NCBI GenBank assembly: GCA_002825465.1
Contig: PJER01000002.1
Coordinates: forward strand, 178,306-242,305
DNA: 64,000 nt
Source of the DNA: Candidatus Thorarchaeota archaeon MP8T_1
GTDB taxonomy: Archaea; Asgardarchaeota; Thorarchaeia; Thorarchaeales; Thorarchaeaceae
Reading direction: 5' to 3'
Shown: positions 8,329 to 16,579 of the stretch, piece after piece
Layout: every line of letters begins with the position of its first letter
Numbering within the stretch: the first letter of the stretch is position 1
Notes under the pieces: generated by a model
What the model was told of the DNA's origin: nothing
What the model saw: only the letters and a program-made list of their open reading frames with translations
The model's database searches: none
Program-made: the position numbers and the translations under genes

Positions 8329-10542
8329 ATGGTTAAGATCAAAGATCCTGATGCTATCAAGCGACTGATACTATCAGATGATTTAGAACACAAACGTATT
8401 ATTGCCATTAGTGCCCATATTGACCACGGTAAGACTACCACAACCGACTACCTCATGAGACGAGCAGGTCTGATGTCTGATGCCGCTGCTGGTCAGGCAT
8501 TGATGACTGACAGTGATGATGAGGAACAGGAGCGAGGGATCACTATTTTCACATCTGTCGTTCTACTAAACTTCAAAGTAGACAATGAGGAATATCTAGT
8601 ACAACTCTCAGACACTCCTGGCCATCTCTCATTCACTGGTGAGGTTTCCCGTGCTCTGCGTGCTAGCGATGGTGCAGTTATTCTAGTCGATGCTCTGGAA
8701 GGCCTTATGACTCAAACCGAGACAAATATACGCCTTGCAGTGGGCGGTGAAGCTTGCAAGCCTGTACTCTTCATCAACAAAGTTGACCGACTTATCAATG
8801 AACTAAAGTTGCCTCCTGCGAAGGTCTACGAGAGAGTCGATATCATCATTGCCAAGGTAAATGAGCTAATTATGAAGGTCGCACCTGAAGGACTTGGAAA
8901 AGAATGGAGAGTAAGTTTTCAGGAAGGAAGTGTCGCAATCGGTAGCGCAAAGACTGGTTGGGCTTTTACTATGAAAACCCTCGAGAAGAAAAGTATCAAG
9001 CCAATTGTTGTTTTTGAGAAATACAACGAAGGTGACGAGAAATGGCTCAGAGAGAATCTTCCGCTTGATGATGCGCTCCTTGAAATGATTGTAAAACACC
9101 TCCCGAATCCTCGCGAAGCCCAGCGGATTAAGATACCCAGAATTTGGAAGGGCGACTTAGAGTCACCAGAAGGTCAAGCATTATTGAATGTTGACCCGAA
9201 TGGTCCTCTTATGGGTCTTATTTGTAAGATATTCATAGATCCCAAGAGTAAGCGACCTACACTCATTGGTCGTGTCTTCTCTGGAACAATCGAGAATGGT
9301 CAAGAGATACGACTTGTGAACATGAGACAAAATGCTAAAGTCAAGAGGTTGGGAGTCCAAGAGATTACCGATATTCTTGACATGGATAAGGTTCCAGCAG
9401 GAAATCTCTTCTCTGTCTTTGGTTTCATGTGCCCAAGTGGAGAATCATTTGTTAATGCAGGTTCTGACATGGGTGGTTTTGAGTCCATTGAATATGTCAG
9501 CGAACCGGTAGTTAGTAGAAGTATTAGACCTGTAGACCCACAGGAAATTGCCAAGCTTGGTGAGGTTGTATCTAAATGGATCATGGCTGACCCTACTGCA
9601 CGATTCGTTCATGACAAAGAATCTGGTGAATACCGTTTAGATGGTATCGATCCACTACAGATTGAGATTTTGACAAAGCGTATTCATGAACAGGTTAAGA
9701 TCCACGTATCTGAACCAATCATTGTATATCGTGAGAAGATGACTGAACCAGGTGATGAGTTCCATACAAAGTCACCTAATGGTCATAACAGGATTAGAAT
9801 GATTTTGGAACCTCTTGATGAGAAGACTGTTGATCTGATTAAAAAGAAGAAGGTCACTATGGAGCAAGATGCTAGAGAACGTGCAGCTATCCTAAGAGAT
9901 GATGCAGGATGGGATGCAAAGGAAGCTCGAAAGATTCTGGACATTTACGAATCATGCATGCTCGTTGATGCAATGAGTGGTGTACAGCGATTCGAGCGAA
10001 TCTTCTCATACCTCCAAACAACATTTCGTGAGTTCGTTGATTCTGGTCCAATTGCTCATGAACCAGTGATGGGTGTGAGAGTCACACTTACTGATGCAAC
10101 AGTCCACAATGACCCTGCACATACAGGTTACAATGAAGTAGCCACCATGGTCAGTGCTGGTCTAAATATGGGATTCCTCACTGGAAAACCCGGTCTCTAC
10201 GAGCCAGTACTCAACGCAGATATCAAAACTCCTACCGATACCCAAGGTCAAGTGATTAAGGTCCTCACAGGTCACCGAGGACAAATCCTCACAATCGAGG
10301 GTGAAGAAGACACAGTTACAGTAAAGGGAACCCTCCCCACTGCTGAAACAATTGGTATCGCAGACGAGTTCCGAAGTGCAACTGCAGGTCGCAGCTTCTT
10401 CGGATATCAGTTCCGTGGATTTGAGAGCCTACCTCATGCACTCCAAGAAGAGATTATTCTTGAAATCCGTAAGCGTAAGGGTATGCCCGAAGAGATGCCA
10501 AATCTTGGTTCATGGAACCGTTGGATCTACAAGAGAACGTAG
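8329..10542 (+). CDS. fusA: Translation elongation factor EF-2 (aEF-2), non-consensus diphthamide loop
   Basis: A 737-residue translocase GTPase. It has G1 AHIDHGKTTTT, the switch RGITI, G3 DTPGH and G4 NKVD, followed by domains II-V. It drives ribosomal translocation in the cytoplasm. The ATG follows AAGGAG at 8314-8319. In domain IV the loop that normally reads HRGxGQ around the diphthamide histidine reads HTGYNE (His598 kept, Arg replaced by Thr and Gly-Gln lost). This is unlike most archaeal and eukaryotic EF-2 and suggests the histidine is not modified, or that this is a second EF-2 paralogue. A hairpin terminator follows at 10557. Confidence 0.95.
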   Translation: MVKIKDPDAIKRLILSDDLEHKRIIAISAHIDHGKTTTTDYLMRRAGLMSDAAAGQALMTDSDDEEQERGITIFTSVVLLNFKVDNEEYLVQLSDTPGHLSFTGEVSRALRASDGAVILVDALEGLMTQTETNIRLAVGGEACKPVLFINKVDRLINELKLPPAKVYERVDIIIAKVNELIMKVAPEGLGKEWRVSFQEGSVAIGSAKTGWAFTMKTLEKKSIKPIVVFEKYNEGDEKWLRENLPLDDALLEMIVKHLPNPREAQRIKIPRIWKGDLESPEGQALLNVDPNGPLMGLICKIFIDPKSKRPTLIGRVFSGTIENGQEIRLVNMRQNAKVKRLGVQEITDILDMDKVPAGNLFSVFGFMCPSGESFVNAGSDMGGFESIEYVSEPVVSRSIRPVDPQEIAKLGEVVSKWIMADPTARFVHDKESGEYRLDGIDPLQIEILTKRIHEQVKIHVSEPIIVYREKMTEPGDEFHTKSPNGHNRIRMILEPLDEKTVDLIKKKKVTMEQDARERAAILRDDAGWDAKEARKILDIYESCMLVDAMSGVQRFERIFSYLQTTFREFVDSGPIAHEPVMGVRVTLTDATVHNDPAHTGYNEVATMVSAGLNMGFLTGKPGLYEPVLNADIKTPTDTQGQVIKVLTGHRGQILTIEGEEDTVTVKGTLPTAETIGIADEFRSATAGRSFFGYQFRGFESLPHALQEEIILEIRKRKGMPEEMPNLGSWNRWIYKRT

Positions 10543-10556
10543 ACTTAGTATTCAAA

Positions 10557-10600
10557 CAGGAGCGCTCCAATGAGTGACTCCTGATTTCTCTTTTTTATTT
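10557..10600 (+). terminator. Hairpin plus T-tract after the EF-2 gene
   Basis: Perfect 6-bp inverted repeat CAGGAG (10557-10562) and CTCCTG (10578-10583) with a 15-base loop, followed by a T-rich tract (10585-10600). It sits 14 bases after the EF-2 stop and looks like an intrinsic terminator. Confidence 0.6.
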
Positions 10601-10660
10601 CATATTTTAATTTTGGATAGACTTTTGACCTGATGATGTTTTTTCTCAGAGTGACAAATA

Positions 10661-11992
10661 ATGGCACTTGACTTAGTAGAGGTACTTGCGAAACTTATTT
10701 CCTTTGATACACAGAACAACGGACCTTCGGTAAGACCTACAAAGGATTGCTCTGAGTACATCAATAGTATTCTCGACGAATTAGGATTTCAGACCGATCT
10801 ATTGGAATCCGATGGGTATTATACTTCATTTGGACGAAAAGGTCACGGATCTTTCAAAATCCTCTTTATCGCACATTATGATGTGGTACCATTTGGGGAA
10901 GGATGGAAAACTGACCCCCTTCTTCTAAAAGTTAATGGCGATAAGGCATATGGGCGAGGAACTTGTGATGATAAAGGGAATATTGTTTCGATGCTTCTTC
11001 TTGCAGAGAAACTATCTGCTTCTGATTTACCATGTACTGTAATGATGGCTGTAACAGGAGATGAAGAGATTGGTGGTCAAAACGGTGCTAAGATGCTGAG
11101 AGATTGGCTCATCAAGAGAGGTCTCTTTCCTGACCATGTAGTTGTAGCTGATGGGATTCATCAACAGATAATACATAGAAGGCGAAATATGCTTCCAACA
11201 ATTTTCAAGATCAAGGCACAACCTGCAAAGGTCAAGGGTAAGAAGGAGACCATTCGGTTTGAAACTGATACTTATGGCACTGATTCAAGACATAGCGCTT
11301 ACATGCGCCCTCTTGTTGATAGACATGCAATGATAACAGCATCAAAGTATCTTGACCTCAAACCAGAGGATGTTGTTGCGGATGTCAGAGGTGGATTCGT
11401 CAAGTCCAATGTTGTTCCAGGATGGATTGAGATGGACGTGATCCATCCAGACCCTTCTGGCAATGAATTAGTATATGATGTAAATCTCACTGCTACTATG
11501 AGGTTGCTCCTTGCTATTTCTCAAGCAGCCTTTCCAACACTGCATTCAGACAAAGGGAAGATAATCAATCCAAACCTATTATCGAAAGAAGATGACCTTT
11601 GGACACTCTATTGTGACATTCGTGCTATGACTAATGATGCAGAGGCGGTCAAGAAGTCCATGGAGGATGCTATAGAAGGGCAACTTGAAGTATTTTCATT
11701 GAAAACCTTCGCAGGTGCTGGATATGTACAATCCGATCCTGATTCCAGACTAATCAGAGCGATGCGTTGGGCGCTTGAAAAAGAAGGTGTATCGTACAAA
11801 CTCATTGAGGGATTTGGTGGTTCCGATTCACGATACTTCTCAAATCAAGGAGCAGACCTCTTTGACTTCGGACCTGAAGGAGAAAATCTTCATGGGGCTA
11901 ATGAGTGGGTCTCACTTTCCTCTATTCGAAAGAACGCAGATGTCTTCCATAGAATGCTCGAAGTTCTTACGAGGGACAAGAGTCCAGTTTAG
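10661..11992 (+). CDS. M20 family metallopeptidase/deacylase (ArgE/DapE/dipeptidase-like)
   Basis: A 443-residue M20 enzyme. Metal motifs: IAHYDVVPFGEGW (His and following region), GRGTCDDKGN (bridging Asp) and TGDEEIGGQNG (catalytic Glu pair). The C-terminal catalytic segment carries GGSDSRYFSNQGADL and GENLHGANEWV with the last metal His. Members hydrolyse N-acyl amino acids, succinyl-diaminopimelate or dipeptides; the substrate is not evident. The middle dimerisation domain is somewhat longer than in small DapE proteins. The 3' end overlaps the convergent ileS gene by four bases. Confidence 0.88.
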   Translation: MALDLVEVLAKLISFDTQNNGPSVRPTKDCSEYINSILDELGFQTDLLESDGYYTSFGRKGHGSFKILFIAHYDVVPFGEGWKTDPLLLKVNGDKAYGRGTCDDKGNIVSMLLLAEKLSASDLPCTVMMAVTGDEEIGGQNGAKMLRDWLIKRGLFPDHVVVADGIHQQIIHRRRNMLPTIFKIKAQPAKVKGKKETIRFETDTYGTDSRHSAYMRPLVDRHAMITASKYLDLKPEDVVADVRGGFVKSNVVPGWIEMDVIHPDPSGNELVYDVNLTATMRLLLAISQAAFPTLHSDKGKIINPNLLSKEDDLWTLYCDIRAMTNDAEAVKKSMEDAIEGQLEVFSLKTFAGAGYVQSDPDSRLIRAMRWALEKEGVSYKLIEGFGGSDSRYFSNQGADLFDFGPEGENLHGANEWVSLSSIRKNADVFHRMLEVLTRDKSPV

Positions 11993-13527
11993 TCCTTTCT
12001 CGCTGTCATACCGACTTTGAGCTGTAAATCATCTATCTCCCACTCTTTTATGTAGGAGTATTTTTTCCACGCTGGTTCTTCATCTGGTCCAGCTAATCTA
12101 AGAGTGACCGCTCTAGTTTCATTCTTGAGATGATCCTCGAACAACTTAGCCAACTCAACTGACTCTTGGTCGGAGAAGTGTAATGCTACATCTATCTCTT
12201 GTTCGACTTTCAAGTCCATCTCCTTTCGCATGACCTGGATTCGTCTTGTGAGGTCTCTAACAAGTCCTTCTGCCTCAAGCTCTTTGGTGCGTGTAACATC
12301 AACGTACACCTTTCCTATCTTACTGTCTGCAAAACTTAGGTTCTGAGGGAGTTTTCTAACAAACTCGAAATCTCCTGGTATAAATGTGAATTTAACACCA
12401 CCAAATTTACGCATCGTTTCTCCACTTGCAAGATCAACTCTGAGTGCTGCTGGATCAGCTGTTTGAAGATTCGTGGTTATTAGCTGCATTCGGTCTTTAT
12501 ACCTTGAACCTAATGCTTTGAAATTCGGTTTTACAGTAAATTCAACCCTTTCTTCAAAAACATCTGTGAGAAAGACTTCAAATTCCCTAGTATTCAAATC
12601 ATCTTTGAGAAGTTCTGTGAGACTCTCTGCTCTTCTACCTGTTTCCTTGTCTATTGCTATCAGGGTTACTTTTGCAACTGGATGACGTAATTTGACACCT
12701 TTCTTGTTTCTTGCATGACTCGAAGCAGTTCTCAGTTCTTGCAGGACATCAAAGGTTGCTTCCATCTCTGTGTCCATAAGTTTGTCAACAGGCATTGGCA
12801 TATCTGTCAGGTTGATGGATTCAGGTACATTGTCAGCAAAGCGCACCAAGAAATCTTTGTGTATCTTCTCACTCAGGAATGGAGTAAATGGGTTCAGTGT
12901 TCTCATGAATGTCTGGAGCGTGTAGTAAATGACATCGTATGCCATTACTTTCTTGGGATCCTCAGCATCTAACCACACACGTTTCTTGACTAATGGGAGA
13001 TATACCCTACTAAGATCTTCTGATATGAACTCTAATAGCACACGACCTGCTTGATGCCAGAGATATTTACTCATATGCTCGTGATACTCTTTCACGACAC
13101 TCTGCAATCTAGAGAGTAACCATTTGTCTTCAAGATTTGCCTTTGGAAGGAATTTCATCATTCGTTTCTCATCAAACTTGAATTTGTCAAGTTCCATGTA
13201 GGTTTCCGAGAACAGGATCACATTCCAAAGAACGTCAAGCTTCTTTCTTGTGAGTTCTATTTCCTTCGGACTGTGATTCATCCTGGACCATGATGCAGCT
13301 CTTGTGAGCATGAATATTCGGAAGGGATCCGCTCCTATGGTCTCTAGAGCATCTTTCGCCCAAACTACATTGCCCCTTGACTTGCTCATCTTTCCACCAT
13401 CTTCATCAAGAACATGTTCTTGACTTACGCAAGCCTTGAAAGGTGCTTTTTCGTGCATTACAACAGATGTATAGAGAAGACTGTAGAACCACCCTCTAGA
13501 CTGATCTACTGCCTCAGTGATGAAATC
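11989..13527 (-). CDS. ileS: Isoleucyl-tRNA synthetase, C-terminal part (frameshifted from the N-terminal part)
   Basis: This frame supplies the second half of IleRS. It carries the end of the catalytic domain with KMSKS (in EDGGKMSKSRGN), the anticodon-binding helical domain and the C-terminal region. An ATG at 13458 exists, but the frame is open and homologous upstream to 13527 (DFITEAVDQSRGWFYSLLY, a conserved IleRS block). The real protein must therefore continue from the N-terminal part at 13526-15187. Together they give about 1,065 residues, the normal length. One extra base or two missing bases near 13525-13530 would explain the break. The gene is essential, so a sequencing or assembly error is the likeliest cause. 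Confidence 0.88.
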   Translation of the reverse strand, partial: DFITEAVDQSRGWFYSLLYTSVVMHEKAPFKACVSQEHVLDEDGGKMSKSRGNVVWAKDALETIGADPFRIFMLTRAASWSRMNHSPKEIELTRKKLDVLWNVILFSETYMELDKFKFDEKRMMKFLPKANLEDKWLLSRLQSVVKEYHEHMSKYLWHQAGRVLLEFISEDLSRVYLPLVKKRVWLDAEDPKKVMAYDVIYYTLQTFMRTLNPFTPFLSEKIHKDFLVRFADNVPESINLTDMPMPVDKLMDTEMEATFDVLQELRTASSHARNKKGVKLRHPVAKVTLIAIDKETGRRAESLTELLKDDLNTREFEVFLTDVFEERVEFTVKPNFKALGSRYKDRMQLITTNLQTADPAALRVDLASGETMRKFGGVKFTFIPGDFEFVRKLPQNLSFADSKIGKVYVDVTRTKELEAEGLVRDLTRRIQVMRKEMDLKVEQEIDVALHFSDQESVELAKLFEDHLKNETRAVTLRLAGPDEEPAWKKYSYIKEWEIDDLQLKVGMTARKD

Positions 13528-15187
13528 AGAAGAGAGAATTGAAAAGACTTGGGTCTTTTAGATAATCCACAGCCGCAGTGTGTGCCATTCCTGAATCAAG
13601 CCAACAATCTGTGACGAATTGTTCACGATGCATTTCACCGCCGCAATTATCACATTTGAGGACAACCTCATCTACCCATGGTCGATGCATCTCAAATTCA
13701 TCAGGAAACTTCACAGCTTTCTCCTTGAGTTCTTTTCTTGAACCTATCACCACTTCTGTTTGGCAGTCATCACAAACCCATACTGGTAACGGGGAACCCC
13801 AGACGCGTGATCTGGATATACACCAATCATCTGCGTTTGCTAACCAATCTCCAAAACGACCTGCGCCAGCCCAATCTGGTGTCCACGCAACATTGTTGTT
13901 CACATCGACTAATTTTTCTCTCACACCAGTCATTTTCAAGAACCATTGGGTCTTGTCGGCTAAGTATATGAGTGGTGTATCACATCGCCAACAGTGAGGA
14001 TATTCATGTGATATGGTTTCTTCATGTACAAGAAGCCCTTTCTCTTCTAGTAGTCGTGGAACAACAGGATTGGTATCGAATACCATTTTCCCTTTGAACA
14101 TTGGAACTTCATCTGTAAACTTCCCTGTCTGATCTACAGGTGCTAATATCGGCACATCATACTCCTTTCCCATCTCAAAGTCATCAGGTCCAAATCCTGG
14201 CGCAGTATGAACTAATCCAGTACCATCTTCTACAGTGACATGTTTTCCAGTAACGACTGCATGCATATACTTCTCATCATGTTCTTGATGAAATGGAACC
14301 TCGTTACGGAATGGATGTAGATATTTCCACCCCAGCATTTTCTTTCCAGTAAGAGTTTCCACCTTCGTATATGATTCGATCTTTGCCTTTCCCATGACCG
14401 TATCAACAAGGTCTTCAACTATCCACCAAAACTCTCCACCTACATCCACTTTCACATACTTGTAGTTAGGATGGACTGATACCATCTCGTTTGATATAAG
14501 AGTGAATGGTGTTGTTGTCCAGATGACCAAGTACTCATTTTCTTTACCTACTAATGGGAATTTCACGTATACTGATGGATCTACTTTGGTGGCATATCCT
14601 TGAGAGACCTCGTGTCCCGAAAGCGCAGTAACGCATCTTGGACATATCGGATTGACCCGATAGCCTCTACCTAGCAAGCCTTTCTCATTTGCCATTTTTA
14701 GAAAATACCATACATGTTCTATGTAGTCATCTCTGCGTGTCTGGTACGCATTTGGATAGTCCAACCATAGTCCAAGTCTTACAGAATCGGAAACCCATCG
14801 TTCTAAGTAGAAGTCTACAAGATCCTTGCATTTCTGGACAAAGACATCCATTCCTACATCTGATTCGATGAGCCCTTTCTCTGCAATGCCTTCGTTTTTC
14901 TCTACTTCAAGCTCAACTGGGAGTCCCTGCATATCCCAGCCACCACGTCTCCATACATCATATCCAAGCATGGTCATGTATCTGAGTTGAGTATCTTTCA
15001 TTGCACGACCTCGTGCATGACCCACATGCATGAATCCGTTGGTTGTCGGTGGTCCTTCTAGAAAATTCCACTTTGGTCCAGAATTTCTCAATTTGAGTGT
15101 CTTATCGTAGACATTCTCTTTCTCCCAGAATTCAAGGACTTCTTCTTCCACAGCTAGTGGATCGTAGCGTTTCGGTAACTGGCTCAT
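13526..15187 (-). CDS. ileS: Isoleucyl-tRNA synthetase, N-terminal part (frame ends at an apparent frameshift)
   Basis: This frame carries the start of IleRS, which charges tRNA-Ile. It contains the HIGH-type motif HVGH in GFMHVGHARGRAMKD, the inserted editing (CP1) domain including TTTPFTLISNE and DGTGLVHTAPGFGPDD, the RSRVWGSPLPVW block and zinc pairs CDDC and CDNCGG. It stops at TGA (13526-13528) in the middle of the conserved catalytic region after DYLKDPSLFNSLF. The missing residues continue immediately in the next frame. If a prfB-like programmed +1 shift operated at UUC-UGA, the Phe tRNA would have to re-pair poorly, so that explanation is weak. The divergent promoter region lies at 15188-15463. 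Confidence 0.9.
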   Translation of the reverse strand: MSQLPKRYDPLAVEEEVLEFWEKENVYDKTLKLRNSGPKWNFLEGPPTTNGFMHVGHARGRAMKDTQLRYMTMLGYDVWRRGGWDMQGLPVELEVEKNEGIAEKGLIESDVGMDVFVQKCKDLVDFYLERWVSDSVRLGLWLDYPNAYQTRRDDYIEHVWYFLKMANEKGLLGRGYRVNPICPRCVTALSGHEVSQGYATKVDPSVYVKFPLVGKENEYLVIWTTTPFTLISNEMVSVHPNYKYVKVDVGGEFWWIVEDLVDTVMGKAKIESYTKVETLTGKKMLGWKYLHPFRNEVPFHQEHDEKYMHAVVTGKHVTVEDGTGLVHTAPGFGPDDFEMGKEYDVPILAPVDQTGKFTDEVPMFKGKMVFDTNPVVPRLLEEKGLLVHEETISHEYPHCWRCDTPLIYLADKTQWFLKMTGVREKLVDVNNNVAWTPDWAGAGRFGDWLANADDWCISRSRVWGSPLPVWVCDDCQTEVVIGSRKELKEKAVKFPDEFEMHRPWVDEVVLKCDNCGGEMHREQFVTDCWLDSGMAHTAAVDYLKDPSLFNSLF

Positions 15188-15463
15188 CTTAGTAACCTCT
15201 CACGGTGTGTCATCAAATGATTTTCAGAAAATGGTGATTGACCCGTATCGTTGCATGAGAACCATGAATGGCCATGGCTACCTAATTGATTACCCTTGCT
15301 ACTTGATTTGGCAATCCATCCATTCTCACCTTTATGGGTCTGAAGTTTTCTTATTGCCCTTAGTTAAAAAGCTTAGGCTAGACCTAATTGACCATTGAAT
15401 AGGTCCGACCAAGGTTTAATTGTCACCTGCACCTTACGCTGACTAGGTCATCTGATTGGGGAA

Positions 15464-16141
15464 ATGAGTATGAGTTCTCTCGAAGAAAGAACAATGGACA
15501 AACTTGCTGACATGGTAATGCAAGTTCTTTGGCAAGATCTATTAGAGGTCTGGAAAGCAATACGCACGAAGATGGACAGTGAAGGTCCTGAGGTGGTGAA
15601 GACTGCATTTGAAGGGGCTCAACAACGCTTCATCGACGGGCCTCTCAATAATCATCTTGAAGTTCGTTGGGGTATGAGTCAATGTGTTCACTGTAATGAT
15701 GATAATATCGAGAAGAATGGAATTTCCTATGTAAAACCCAGCGGTGATGGATTAGAGTTCAATCAATGTCTCAATTGTAGAATCGGAATTCTATATGATT
15801 TGGAAACCGCTAAAGCAAGACTAGATACATACACTATCGAGTTGGGCGACCAAGGTCAATGGAACGGTGTTTCTATCTTTTGGAATGCGATTGTCCCCGA
15901 GTCGATGAAGAAATTCTTACCAACATATGAATTGGTCCAAGATGGCCAATGGCTTGGAACCGTTTCTTTTGACGAATCAATGAGTCCAAAGTTCCTTCCA
16001 TTTGAAGTCATGGTTGATGGAATTCCTAGAGACGCGGAAGCCCCTTGGACAGATGTAATTCCTGGAAATGTCCAAGCAGCAATTGATGCTTACCTTGAAG
16101 GAGCTCGATATCAGGTAGAAGCCGCTCTAGCCATTAAATGA
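15464..16141 (+). CDS. Conserved-looking protein with two CxxC pairs, function unknown
   Basis: A 225-residue soluble protein I do not recognise. It has an N-terminal helical region of about 65 residues and then a probable zinc ribbon formed by CVHC and CLNC about 25 residues apart, each embedded in short beta-type sequence. An acidic, aromatic-rich C-terminal domain follows, with no membrane segment. The ATG follows a GGGGAA ribosome-binding site. The next gene, a MazG-like hydrolase, starts ten bases after its stop, so the two are probably cotranscribed. A role in nucleotide or nucleic-acid handling could be guessed from this pairing, but nothing in the sequence shows it. Confidence 0.7.
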   Translation: MSMSSLEERTMDKLADMVMQVLWQDLLEVWKAIRTKMDSEGPEVVKTAFEGAQQRFIDGPLNNHLEVRWGMSQCVHCNDDNIEKNGISYVKPSGDGLEFNQCLNCRIGILYDLETAKARLDTYTIELGDQGQWNGVSIFWNAIVPESMKKFLPTYELVQDGQWLGTVSFDESMSPKFLPFEVMVDGIPRDAEAPWTDVIPGNVQAAIDAYLEGARYQVEAALAIK

Positions 16142-16151
16142 AATATAGCAG

Positions 16152-16478
16152 GTGAAAATATTGGGAGAAAAGCTGGTACGGGATAAGATCCCTGATATGA
16201 TTCGTGAGAATGGAAACACTCCCAAAGTACGAATTGCTGATAAAGAGGAACTTGATTTTCTCCTTCGCAAAAAGATTGTAGAGGAGGCTCAGGAATTTCT
16301 CAAGTCTGGTGATACGGAAGAACTTGTAGATATTCAAGAAGCAATAGATGCACTGCTTGCCCTAAGAAAGGCTGATACCGCCCTAATAGAGATTCAGCGT
16401 CACTCTAAATTACTTGCTCGTGGAGGTTTCACACAGGGTTATGTGCTAACAATTGAGGAAAACGAGTGGGTTGTATAG
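16152..16478 (+). CDS. MazG/HisE-like nucleoside triphosphate pyrophosphohydrolase
   Basis: A 108-residue all-alpha protein beginning KLVRDKIPDMIRENG, the signature start of a compact family related to phosphoribosyl-ATP pyrophosphohydrolase and MazG. The metal-binding acidic residues are in EEAQEF and the ELVDIQEAIDAL helix (ExxE/ExxD pattern). The tail RGGFTQGYVL is also typical. Such enzymes remove damaged or excess NTPs. The start is GTG. It lies just downstream of the CxxC protein and probably shares its transcript. A role in histidine biosynthesis is less likely because no his genes are nearby. Confidence 0.83.
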   Translation: MKILGEKLVRDKIPDMIRENGNTPKVRIADKEELDFLLRKKIVEEAQEFLKSGDTEELVDIQEAIDALLALRKADTALIEIQRHSKLLARGGFTQGYVLTIEENEWVV

Positions 16479-16579
16479 CTCACTCTTCATACTCTGAAAC
16501 ATTGGAAATAACTTATATTCAAATTTTTTCCACTTCCGTCGTTGAATACCACCCTGTTCAGTGGTGGTAATATTAGATT

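Noticed and set aside
13526..13528. Programmed +1 frameshift in ileS as in prfB
   Set aside because: UUC-UGA allows the right frame change, but the P-site tRNA cannot re-pair well on UCU and there is no upstream Shine-Dalgarno-like stimulator. Kept only as a remote option.
15207..15398. 63-codon frame upstream of the CxxC protein
   Set aside because: Starts at GTG without a ribosome-binding site and covers the divergent promoter region of ileS; no recognisable motif.
15381..15405. T-box-like leader controlling ileS
   Set aside because: Only a 6-bp GACCTA/TAGGTC dyad with a 13-base loop is present, and T-boxes are not known from archaea.
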